From positions 1 to 48,769 of the forward strand of contig JAUVCN010000006.1 in the NCBI GenBank assembly GCA_030595715.1: 48,769 nt of DNA, read 5' to 3'. Of this stretch, positions 24,416 through 33,800 are shown one piece after another (the first letter of the stretch is position 1; the number at the start of each line of letters is the position of its first letter). The translations under genes and the position numbers were made by a program. This DNA is from Thermoplasmatales archaeon (GTDB lineage Archaea > Thermoplasmatota > Penumbrarchaeia > Penumbrarchaeales > Penumbrarchaeaceae). The notes beneath the pieces were generated by a model. The model saw nothing but the letters and a program-made list of their open reading frames with translations, did not search any database and had not been told where the DNA came from.

Positions 24416-25651
24416 ATGCGATCGACATCGGCCGAGCAAGGAAGGGCACAAGGTCCCATCGAGCATTTAAGGGAGCTCTGGAGTAACATTGCTCGGAACC
24501 AGTGGTTCAACCTTCTGATCTTCTTCATTGCACTTTACTTCTTCATCATCGGCATCAAATTGATGGGGTCCGGATTCAAAGGGCTCAATACGGTCTTTGG
24601 AAGCGGAGAGGATTCATTTGCGGAGATACTGATAGAAGCGGTCTCCAATCCCCTGGTGGGACTCTGTATCGGTATTTTTGTCACTGCGGTGATACAAAGC
24701 TCTTCTGCCACGACCGCCACCGTGGTCGCGATAGTTGCGGTCAACCCATCCTTCTTTCCTTATGCCATACCGATCATCATCGGTTCGAACATAGGAACTT
24801 CTGTCACGAACATCATAGTCTCATTGGGACATATCAGGCATCCACCCTCCTTCAGAAGGGCTTTTGCCGGTGCCATGGTCCATGATTTCTTCAATGTTCT
24901 GGCTGCAGCATTGATATTCCCAGCTGAATGGTTGACCCGGATCATTACCGGTAAAGGATTCCTCGAGAGGTTGGGAGAGTGGACAGCGAGTGCATTGGTG
25001 GGAAGCGAAGGAGCAGAATTCGATCTGATCCACATGATACTTGACCCCGCCCTTGAACCCATAAAGGAGATCATCGAGCATATAGGTGGATGGATACACC
25101 CCAACGCACCAACCTTCATGCTGATGATAGTCGGGATAATCATCCTCTTTGCCGCTCTCATGTTCATCACAAGGTCGGCAAGGAGGGCGATCGACGGGAA
25201 GGTACAGAAGGTCGTTGATCGTGTTCTATTCAGGAATGCACCAACCTCGTTCCTGTTCGGGATGGGCTTGACCGCATTTGTCCAGAGCTCATCCGTGACC
25301 ACATCCATCGCCGTTCCACTGGTGGGGGGTGGGATCCTCACCATCCAACAGATCTTCCCCTACACACTTGGGGCGAATGTGGGGACGACCGTTACTGCCC
25401 TCATGGCAGCTCTCGCAGCTGATTTTACTGGAGAAGGTGGCAAGTTCGCTCTCGCGATATCATTTGTTCATCTGTATTTCAATATACTGGGTATAACGCT
25501 CCTCTACCCTCTGAGAAAGGTACCAATTTACTTTGCAAAGAAGGTTGCCAGCTACATGTCCATCAATAGAAAAATGGCAATTATCTTCCTGATAGTTGTC
25601 TTCTTCGTCATTCCGGGGTCAGTAATACTGATCGATTGGTATCTATTATAA
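24416..25651 (+). CDS. Na+/phosphate cotransporter (Na/Pi cotrans II family)
   Basis: A 411-residue membrane protein with the duplicated QSSS signature of Na/Pi-IIb-type transporters: AVIQSSSATTATVVAIVAVN and FVQSSSVTTSIAVPLVGGGI, each followed by a GxN(I/V)GTxVT motif (IGSNIGTSVTNIIV and LGANVGTTVTALMA). It has about nine hydrophobic segments with a large loop between the halves. No C-terminal PhoU domain is fused; instead a separate PhoU-type gene follows with a 39-nt or larger overlap of ORFs, real start 39 nt after the stop. Expected function: sodium-coupled phosphate import. Start supported by GAGGCAC; moderate. Confidence 0.93.
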   Translation: MRSTSAEQGRAQGPIEHLRELWSNIARNQWFNLLIFFIALYFFIIGIKLMGSGFKGLNTVFGSGEDSFAEILIEAVSNPLVGLCIGIFVTAVIQSSSATTATVVAIVAVNPSFFPYAIPIIIGSNIGTSVTNIIVSLGHIRHPPSFRRAFAGAMVHDFFNVLAAALIFPAEWLTRIITGKGFLERLGEWTASALVGSEGAEFDLIHMILDPALEPIKEIIEHIGGWIHPNAPTFMLMIVGIIILFAALMFITRSARRAIDGKVQKVVDRVLFRNAPTSFLFGMGLTAFVQSSSVTTSIAVPLVGGGILTIQQIFPYTLGANVGTTVTALMAALAADFTGEGGKFALAISFVHLYFNILGITLLYPLRKVPIYFAKKVASYMSINRKMAIIFLIVVFFVIPGSVILIDWYLL

Positions 25652-25689
25652 ATAATCACGAATATATCGAAAAACAAGGAGATAAGGAG

Positions 25690-26361
25690 ATGTTCAAGAG
25701 TATCCTTAACGCATTGAGGAACAATCCTCTGATCGATGATTCATACGATATCATGGATGAATTGCACCATCAGACACAGGAAATGTTCCTACTTTCCATG
25801 AAGAACCTGATAGACCAGGATGTGGACGCCGAGAAGATAATAAAGATGGATAAAGATGTGAACAAGGGTGTCCAGAGGGTGAGGAGAAAGGTATTCGAGT
25901 ACTTCTCCATGACCTCCACACCCAATATCCATGGAGGACTCACGTTCATCTCACTGGTCATAGATTACGAAAGGATAGGGGATTATGCAAAGGACCTGGT
26001 CATGGTGAGGGAAGAATACGACCTCAGGGAAGGTCTCAGTGACGAAGCGGGGAAGGTCCTGAACAGGATGAAGGACCAGATCAACCTCATGTTCCTTGAA
26101 GCTCATGATTCGTTCGTGAGGGAAGACCAGCATTATCCCACCAAAGTAACAAAGATGGAGGCGGAGCTGAAAGAGCTCTATGACGAGCTCCGCGAGATCA
26201 CCCTGATGAAGAACCTGAACCGGGAAGAAGCGTTGGTCGTCATCATTTCCGCAAGACTGTTGAAGAGGATCGCCGGACATCTGGACAATATCGCATCTTC
26301 GGCCGCAAGACCGTTCCCGAAACTGGGATTCAAGCCAGGTGCTTCAAGCTGGGAAGATTAA
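25690..26361 (+). CDS. PhoU-domain protein partnered with the Na/Pi cotransporter
   Basis: The protein has 223 residues from the ATG at 25690, chosen because AAGGAGATAAGGAG lies directly upstream; the open frame extends to 25636 inside the preceding gene. It is helical with the PhoU-type pattern (MDKDVNKGVQRVRRKVFEYF and ISLVIDYERIGDYAKDLVMV, E-R-x-x-D metal motif) repeated in the second half (ARLLKRIAGHLDNIASSAAR). It would regulate the transporter upstream, as the DUF47 gene does for PiT. It ends overlapping the convergent gene by 4 bp. Confidence 0.88.
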   Translation: MFKSILNALRNNPLIDDSYDIMDELHHQTQEMFLLSMKNLIDQDVDAEKIIKMDKDVNKGVQRVRRKVFEYFSMTSTPNIHGGLTFISLVIDYERIGDYAKDLVMVREEYDLREGLSDEAGKVLNRMKDQINLMFLEAHDSFVREDQHYPTKVTKMEAELKELYDELREITLMKNLNREEALVVIISARLLKRIAGHLDNIASSAARPFPKLGFKPGASSWED

Positions 26362-26891
26362 ACCCCCCATCTTGACCATTCTCTCTTTGACCTGACATGG
26401 TCCTTGTTCAGGAAACCTGCCCTGAATCTCTCCTTCCAGAAGAATTCATACGGCTTCTTTGGAAGCTTCGATGCGAACTCCTGTAGAAACCTTCTGACCT
26501 TTGGAGCATTCTTTCCACTCAGTCCATCAACCTCGATGAAGTGAATATCCCCTGTGTGGGTGGGTCTTTCATCGTATACGTCTATGACCACCTCCAGAGG
26601 TTCATTCACAATGAACCTGAAAACATATGTATTGGATGGGATGGCCAGTATGACAATGAGCCTTGAGAAATGATGGAGGCCCCTGTCCCGGTCATATTTC
26701 CATCCAAGATCATCGAGTGTTTCTCTAACGATCCTTGTGATGGAGGGCGAGTCGTAGCATACTGCTGCTCTCCATTTCTCGGGCGGGGTGGCCAATTGGT
26801 ATCTCCTGATCGACAATATTGGACCGCCTAAAATATTTTCCTGATGGATGACCTTCAAACAGAATAATGCCATTTGGGGCTGGCATTTCAT
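26358..26891 (-). CDS. Unknown conserved-looking protein
   Basis: A 177-residue ORF with a compact alpha/beta profile; no family recognised. Segments include ITRIVRETLDDLGWKYDRDR, LIVILAIPSNTYVFRFIVNE and LEVVIDVYDERPTHTGDIHF, then a helical C-terminus rich in F, K and R (KLPKKPYEFFWKERFRAG). Met at 26891 or 26873 could be the start. It is convergent with the PhoU gene, the stops overlapping by 4 bp. Presumed cytosolic; codon use resembles its neighbours. Confidence 0.7.
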   Translation of the reverse strand: MKCQPQMALFCLKVIHQENILGGPILSIRRYQLATPPEKWRAAVCYDSPSITRIVRETLDDLGWKYDRDRGLHHFSRLIVILAIPSNTYVFRFIVNEPLEVVIDVYDERPTHTGDIHFIEVDGLSGKNAPKVRRFLQEFASKLPKKPYEFFWKERFRAGFLNKDHVRSKREWSRWGV

Positions 26892-26965
26892 GAGATGTGA
26901 TCGGTTAGTGGGTGATCGATGACGCTATCAGACATGTTTTGTTTTATTTTTAACATGGGGGATGA

Positions 26966-26980
26966 ATCGCGATTCGCGAT
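26966..26980. promoter_or_regulatory. 15-bp perfect palindrome upstream of the surface-protein operon promoter
   Basis: ATCGCGATTCGCGAT has 7-bp arms around one central T. It is 19 bp upstream of the TATA box at 26999-27006, the position of an activator site. CG-rich palindromes are rare in this AT-rich spacer. Confidence 0.45.
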
Positions 26981-26998
26981 ATATCAAAAGACAATTAA

Positions 26999-27006
26999 TA
27001 TATAAT
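26999..27006 (+). promoter_or_regulatory. TATA box of the two-gene surface-protein operon
   Basis: TATATAAT; transcription near 27028 would leave a short leader with the GGAGTGAT ribosome site at 27036-27043. Confidence 0.5.
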
Positions 27007-27047
27007 AGCAATCTAGGGTAGAACATCTGTCACTTGGAGTGATTCCC

Positions 27048-30000
27048 TTGCCTTTAATGAGTAGATTGTACTCCCTGCCAATTCTATTATTGTTAGTATT
27101 GTCGATATTTTCGATCCAGATAGATGGTGTCGAATTCCTCGACAGCACCGTGGTCCCATCTTCCACTAGGTCCGGATCCGGAGATCCCGAAACACATCTT
27201 TTCCTGGATGGTTCGAATGAAGGTTCATTTTCCCATCTGGAAAACATCTCTTCCGGAGATGGTAATACCTTCTCGATGGAGAAGAATGGTTATGAGAACC
27301 TGCTATCGATACCCTCTTCACCCCTGTCAACCCGGGACGTACAGGGAAGGAGGACCATTGTTACCTACGAGAATGTAACATATTTCACATACATGACAGT
27401 GGACCTGGAAAACCAGACCTTTTCATTCTTCTTTATCGCCTACAGGGAGCTCGAGGACACATTCGAGGATCCCATGCTCATTCATACGTTCAATGGGTCC
27501 ACCGAAGGATACATTACCATGGCAGCTGGAAACGATGAATTGTATTTCCTGATGTCCCCGGTCAGATCGTTGAGTTCTGACAGTGGTGCCTACGTGAAGG
27601 TCGTTCCGATCGATCAATGGTACCTGGCTCACCTGTTCGACATCTCCAGATTAGATGAAAATGGAGATGTATCGACAGGTATAGCGATCGTGGCCACTTC
27701 AACCGGTGCCTGCGCATTCTGGAGAATGGATTCCGCAGAGAATTCACAACGATCCGTTTATGATAACGGAGCATGGTCCGCTGGCGCAAATGTAAGGACC
27801 AATGTCGGGGTTATGGATGTTGTGGTGGGAGAGATCGATGGCAAGGAGAATGTGATCTTTGTTTTTGCCAAGGAGGGGCATGATCACGTGAATGTAACGA
27901 TGTCTCAAAACGGCGGCCTATCATTTGGGATCAACCAATATGCAGGATTCACCGATAAAGGCATCACATCTGTCTCCGCTGCCTGCAAAGCCGGTATGGT
28001 CCATATTTCTGCGGTCAGGTCCAGCACCAATGAGATCTTTCATTTCAGGTCCGTAAATGGAGGGCATTTCATAACATCCGGTGTGATCGCAACCTATTCG
28101 TCACCCGCGCCAGGAAAAATAGAGATGTCACATCTTGCCATTGAAAGGGACAATGTCCTGATCGTGTACCAGGATGGAAACGGGATCAGCGGGGTGATAT
28201 CCTTTGATGGGGGTTCTACTTTCAACAGAGGATATGATCATTCGTCATCTGTTGTATTCTCACCTTCCATACAGATAGACAAGGATTATCTGGGTTATCA
28301 TGATGGAACCGATCTGATCATTTTGAGATATGTTCTGGAAGATAACGCCTTGATGGTCTCGGACCCTATTACCCCTATGGGTATCTGGTCCTGGGAGTCC
28401 ATGGGTTTTGATGTTCAGGGTATAGACCATGGAACGACCATTTCCTTCAGGATACTGGACCGACCTGGTGTACAGCTGTTCCCTTCATCAGGATGGGAAC
28501 AAATTACGTCCCATGGAATGGGCCAGATCGCGGGTTATGACCTGGATCATCTGATCCAGGTGGAGGGGGTTTGGTCAGAACCCGGAACCGCGATCGATTC
28601 GATATATTTCGAGATAATGATAGACCGTAATATCGATGACGATCCTGTGATCTCGATGATCGGTGTGGACCATACGACCATCTTCCCGGTGGTCGAATCC
28701 ACTGCCCGAGGTTTCCATGTTCATTCTATCGATAACATGACACTGACATCAAAGGGGATCGAATTGGACACCCATAGACCCCTTGGATCGATCATCCTCG
28801 GCCCATTGAGCAGGGAAACTATCTGGGCGGATGTGATGACAGTAAGGCTTCATTCGTTCAGTAACAAGATATTGCTGAAAGTATCGATCCTTGACATGAA
28901 TATGGATCCAATTCCGTCTTACGGGATCGATGATTGCGACCCGTTCAATCAGATATCTGACCCTGAACAGGTAAGATGGAACGGTAGACATTTCGGCAGC
29001 ATTCCGGAGACCATCGCTTCTGTTTACATCGAATTCAAGCTGTCAAAGACAGAACCAACAGCTGATCCTTATATTGGATCGGTATCTTTGACGTATTCGA
29101 ATCCCCCGGCCATATCACAGGTCATACCTCCTTCAAATATTGTAATCAGGGGGGATCATGTTGGCTTCTCCCTTCTGTTGAACGATGCAGAGGATGGGCA
29201 GGAGGAGCTGTTCTTGATAGTTCAGAGCAGCCTTGCAGACAGTGATGACTGGATCCTGTATGATCACATCAATGGCGTTCTCTGGAATGGATCCGGATGG
29301 GATGTCTTCTTCTCCCCTCCTGCAGATACAGAGGTGGGAACCTACATCTTCAGAGCCTGGATCACTGACCTCTCCGGAAATCTTTCAGGCCCCCTTGACC
29401 TTCCTTTCAATGTGGAAGTGCTGAATGCAAGACCGGTTCCTCCACATGCACATATAGATCCCGAGGTCGTTCGGACCGATTCCAGGGTCTCCGTTAAGAT
29501 CGATACGATAGGAACCGATCTGGAATTGGATGACATTTCACTTGAGCATCATTTCTCGGTTTTCAGGAACGGGGAGCCTTTCACAGATGAGCAGATGATC
29601 ATCGAGTCTTTGAATCTCACGATCCCAGAAGGGATAGTGAAAAAGGGTGATATCTGGAGGATCGAGATAATGGCCTTCGACGGCATGGATGAGAGTGACC
29701 CCTGCACCCTGGAATTCACCGTAGTGAACACCGCACCCATGGTCGATGACCCTCCTTCCGTCATCAGTATCGATGAGGACCTTCCTCTGATTGTCCTCCC
29801 CGGACCCCTTTCGTGGTTCAAGGATATCGATGGAGATACCCTGGACCTATCCTTCGAGGTCCTCCAGGGGGTGGATGTGGAACTTGCAGGAGATACATTC
29901 ACCATCACTCCCTGGGATGACCATACAGGGAACTCGATCCTCCGGGTCACTGCATATGACGGATCGGTCAACACTACACTGCAGGTCGATCTGGAAGTAT

Positions 30001-30875
30001 TGCCAGTTAATGATGCACCATTGCTCAAGCTGCCGGGTAACCTTTCGGTAAAACAGGGAGAGGGGCTTTTGATAAACATCATATCTTCCGATCCGGCCGA
30101 TGGAGATGAACTATCCATCTCCTCCAATATCTTAGATGTGATCCCGGGAACGGTCATAGGAGAAAATGTCCTGCAGTATCCAAATGGCTCCGTTTTCCTG
30201 AAGACGGACAATCGGATGATAGGATCCCATGAGATCGTTTTCAATGTATCGGATGGAACAGTTAGCGTGGAAGGAAGGATAACGATCATGATCGAGAATG
30301 TGAACGATCCCCCCACCAGGCCCCAGGTCATGACCGATCCGTCAGAGTTGATCAACATCGGTCCTTTGTCCTATGTTCTCAAGGGCAACTCCACCGATCC
30401 CGATATCCGGTGGGGAGACATCCTGACCTATACCTGGACATCTTCTATCATGGGTGAATTGGGTGAGGGAGATGAGATCGAAGTGGTCCTTTCTCCTGGT
30501 ATTCACCTTATCACGTTAGAGGTCATGGACCTGGAAGGACTTGTCAATTATACAACGATCGAGATAGTTATCACCGAGGATGTGGACAATAAGAAAGAGG
30601 TTATGAGAACCAACATCTTGTTGATCATACTGGGGATAACCGGTTTACTGATCGGAATACTGATCGGTGGATCGATCCTTTTCCTTTCAAAAAGGAGGAA
30701 GGACGAAGGTGAAAAAGAGCCTGATACCCCGCAGAATGATGGAGAGGAGAAGAAGGTGGAAAGAACAACTCCTCAAAAGGAGAATAGCGGAGTAGTGGAG
30801 GAGAAGGTGGAAGGAACAGTTCCCGGAAAGGAAAGTGGAGGGGTGGAAAACAGAGGAGGTGAAAAGCATGAATAA
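27048..30875 (+). CDS. Giant surface protein: BNR/sialidase-like N-terminal region, cadherin/PKD-like modules, TM span, repetitive acidic tail
   Basis: About 1,275 residues. A signal peptide (PILLLLVLSIFSIQIDGVEF) leads into a beta-rich region with Asp-box-like turns (MSQNGGLSFG, ISFDGGSTFNRGY, RSVNGGHF), suggesting a BNR/sialidase-type propeller but without identified catalytic residues. Ig/PKD and cadherin-like modules follow (VLPVNDAPLLKL, IENVNDPPTRP), then one membrane helix (NILLIILGITGLLIGILIGG) and a 60-residue charged tail containing a 17-residue tandem duplication. The start may be TTG 27048 (right distance from GGAGTGAT at 27036), ATG 27057 or GTG 27039; I prefer TTG. The next gene starts inside its last codons. 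Confidence 0.88.
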   Translation: MPLMSRLYSLPILLLLVLSIFSIQIDGVEFLDSTVVPSSTRSGSGDPETHLFLDGSNEGSFSHLENISSGDGNTFSMEKNGYENLLSIPSSPLSTRDVQGRRTIVTYENVTYFTYMTVDLENQTFSFFFIAYRELEDTFEDPMLIHTFNGSTEGYITMAAGNDELYFLMSPVRSLSSDSGAYVKVVPIDQWYLAHLFDISRLDENGDVSTGIAIVATSTGACAFWRMDSAENSQRSVYDNGAWSAGANVRTNVGVMDVVVGEIDGKENVIFVFAKEGHDHVNVTMSQNGGLSFGINQYAGFTDKGITSVSAACKAGMVHISAVRSSTNEIFHFRSVNGGHFITSGVIATYSSPAPGKIEMSHLAIERDNVLIVYQDGNGISGVISFDGGSTFNRGYDHSSSVVFSPSIQIDKDYLGYHDGTDLIILRYVLEDNALMVSDPITPMGIWSWESMGFDVQGIDHGTTISFRILDRPGVQLFPSSGWEQITSHGMGQIAGYDLDHLIQVEGVWSEPGTAIDSIYFEIMIDRNIDDDPVISMIGVDHTTIFPVVESTARGFHVHSIDNMTLTSKGIELDTHRPLGSIILGPLSRETIWADVMTVRLHSFSNKILLKVSILDMNMDPIPSYGIDDCDPFNQISDPEQVRWNGRHFGSIPETIASVYIEFKLSKTEPTADPYIGSVSLTYSNPPAISQVIPPSNIVIRGDHVGFSLLLNDAEDGQEELFLIVQSSLADSDDWILYDHINGVLWNGSGWDVFFSPPADTEVGTYIFRAWITDLSGNLSGPLDLPFNVEVLNARPVPPHAHIDPEVVRTDSRVSVKIDTIGTDLELDDISLEHHFSVFRNGEPFTDEQMIIESLNLTIPEGIVKKGDIWRIEIMAFDGMDESDPCTLEFTVVNTAPMVDDPPSVISIDEDLPLIVLPGPLSWFKDIDGDTLDLSFEVLQGVDVELAGDTFTITPWDDHTGNSILRVTAYDGSVNTTLQVDLEVLPVNDAPLLKLPGNLSVKQGEGLLINIISSDPADGDELSISSNILDVIPGTVIGENVLQYPNGSVFLKTDNRMIGSHEIVFNVSDGTVSVEGRITIMIENVNDPPTRPQVMTDPSELINIGPLSYVLKGNSTDPDIRWGDILTYTWTSSIMGELGEGDEIEVVLSPGIHLITLEVMDLEGLVNYTTIEIVITEDVDNKKEVMRTNILLIILGITGLLIGILIGGSILFLSKRRKDEGEKEPDTPQNDGEEKKVERTTPQKENSGVVEEKVEGTVPGKESGGVENRGGEKHE
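30753..30854 (+). repeat. 51-bp tandem duplication in the cytosolic tail
   Basis: Two copies of a 51-bp unit starting at AAGGTGG (30753 and 30804) encode KVERTTPQKENSGVVEE and KVEGTVPGKESGGVENR. The period is a multiple of three, so the frame is kept. Confidence 0.6.
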
Positions 30876-33800
30876 GAAGAACATTCCATTTTCGGTCTTC
30901 CTGATCGTTGGAATATTATTCCCGCTATCAGCATTCCCGGTATCTGAAAACGTGAACGAGCACATTGAGATGACCAATAGCCCGGTACTATCTACGGAAA
31001 GCGCTGGCCAGGACCTTGAAGGATACACAGAGTTCTTCATCTCCAACAACGGACAGATCGGAAATGATGACATATCATTCTATACCACAGACGGACCTGT
31101 CAAAACAGGGTTCAGAGAGAACGGCATCACAATCGCTGTTGAAACGGAAGAAAAGGGTTTCTCATATGAGGTCGAGTTCATGGATGGTGGATCATCCGGC
31201 CCATCGGGTATGGAAGAACTCGATCATCATACGAATTATTTCATTGGTTCTGACCCGGACGGGTGGCATACGGACATTGTGAACTTCGAGAGCATCATCT
31301 ATCACGATGTTTGGGACAGGATAGATATCGTGTACAGGATCGTTCAGGGCAGACTGAAATATGACATCTTGGTCCATCCGGGGGGAGACGTAGGTGATGT
31401 GATGTTCAGGTTCGTGGATATCCATCCTGAGCTGATCGATGGTGAGCTTCTGGTCCCAACACCTGTTGGCGATGTATTGGATGATGCACCCTTCACCTAT
31501 CAGTCGGTAAATGAGATCCCTTCAGAATGGCATCAGATATCGGATAGCATTTTTGGCTTCAATGTTGACCAGTATGATCCCGACATGGAACTTGTGATAG
31601 ATCCTGGCCTCAGCTTCTCCTCATTTGCCGGTGGGTCCAGCCTTGATAAGGGAAGGGGGATCGTGGTCGATTCCAGTGGTTATTCCTATGTCACAGGATA
31701 TACTGCCTCCAGTACATTTCCAACAACAACGGGAGCTTACGATACGGTTTACGGTGGTGGCAACAATGGTGATGTATTCGCCATGAAGGTCAACGTATCC
31801 GGTGATCGTTTGATCTATTCCACCTATCTCGGTGGAGGTGGAAACGATTACGGAATGAGCATTGATCTGGACTCATCCGGGAATGCATATATCGGCGGTC
31901 AGACCTACTCAAATAACTTTCCGACTATGAATGCTTACGATGGCTCCTATTTCAGAAATGGAGATGCTTTTGTTACCAAACTTTCACCTGCCGGCAATTC
32001 CCTCGTATATTCCACATACATCGGGGGGTGGACATCGGATGCTATCAACGGGATCAAGGTGAATTCCGGAGGAAACGCTTTTGTGACCGGAACCACCGGT
32101 TATGTCGGTTGGTCGCAGTACAGATACCCCACCACATCCGGTGCTTATGACAGAGGCCATAACGGCAATGATGATGTGTTCGTAACAAAATTATCAACAA
32201 ACGGTCGAAGCCTTGATTATTCAACATTCATAGGAGGAGGAAATGATGATGTTGGATACGGGATCGAATTGGATAGCAACGGGAATGCCTACATTGTGGG
32301 TCGAACGGTGTCCTCCGATTTCCCGACAACATCGGGTGCATATGATCAAACATATGGAGGAAGCGGCGATGGCTTCATGGTGAAGCTTGATTCATCGGGA
32401 GGGTCACTTTCCTATTCCACTTTCATCGGAGGAGGTGGATCCGACGCAGGACTCGGTATTGTTCTCGACTCATCGGATCGGGCATATATCACAGGATATA
32501 CCGGTTCCAACAACTTCCCCACAACATCCGGTGCATATGACACCACCTACAATGGGAACACAGATTCATTCATCACGATGCTTTCATCGGACGGTTCTAC
32601 ATTGATGAACTCGACCTATGTGGGAGGTTCAGGATACGACAGTGGAAAAGCTATCGCATTGGGTGCGGATGGCATGGTCCACATCACTGGCTACACGACC
32701 TCATCCAACTATCCGACCACATCCGATGCATTTTCCACATCAAGGACATGGGGCAATGAGGTTTTTGTTTCGAAGATGGACATTGGCGGAGCAGTGATGA
32801 AATATTCTACTTATATTGGTGGGTCCAACAACGAGGAGGCCAGTGGAATTCAAGTCGATAGTGACGGATTCATCTACATTACCGGGGAGACGGATTCGAG
32901 AGATTTCCCAACATCCTTTTCCGGATTCGACATATCGTATAATTCAAATGACGATGTCTTCATCACAAAGTTCTATCCTGCGGATTTCTCACCGTCCACA
33001 CTGACATCGGAATCGGGATATTTCTTTGTGAACCTTTCCTGGCAGGGATCGGCTCAGGAGTTCTTCGATGATTTCGGCATCATAGGTTACCGCATATACA
33101 GGAGATCGGGATCAAGTGCACTTGTTCCAATTGCGGAAGTAGGGAATGTAACGGAGTACCAAGATATCATTGATATTTTTATCAGCAGTGAATATCACTA
33201 CCGCGTCACAGCGCTGTTCAATACGATCGGGGAATCGAAATTCTCAAATATGGTTTCTGAAACTCCCGACGTTACGCCAAGGCCCTTCGATCCCGTTGCC
33301 GATGCAGGAGATATGTTTGTCAACCTCACCTGGCAGACGATCCCATCTCAGTATTTTTCTATGTTCGACATCACATATTCGATTTTCCGGGGTCTGGACC
33401 CGAACTACCTTTTAAGGATCGCTGACGTTGGACCGGTCGATTGGTATAATGACACGGATATTGCCGGAGAACCAAGGACCTACTATTATGGTGTGACCTA
33501 TGTGATCAGAGGTATCGGTGAATCCAATATGACCAACCTGGTGCAGGCGAAGCCGAACACTCCTCCTTCCGCTCCTTCCAATGTCTCCACGACTGCCGGG
33601 GACCTGCAGACCGAGATCAGGTGGAATGCCCCCGATGATAACGGCGGATATCCACTCGATTCCTATCTTGTATATCGTGGAATATCCCCCGGGACCATGG
33701 ATCCCTTCATGACCATCCCATCCACAAATACGAACCTTATAGATAATGGGGTTGAAGCGGGGATCACATATCATTACCAGATCACGGCAATGAATGATAT

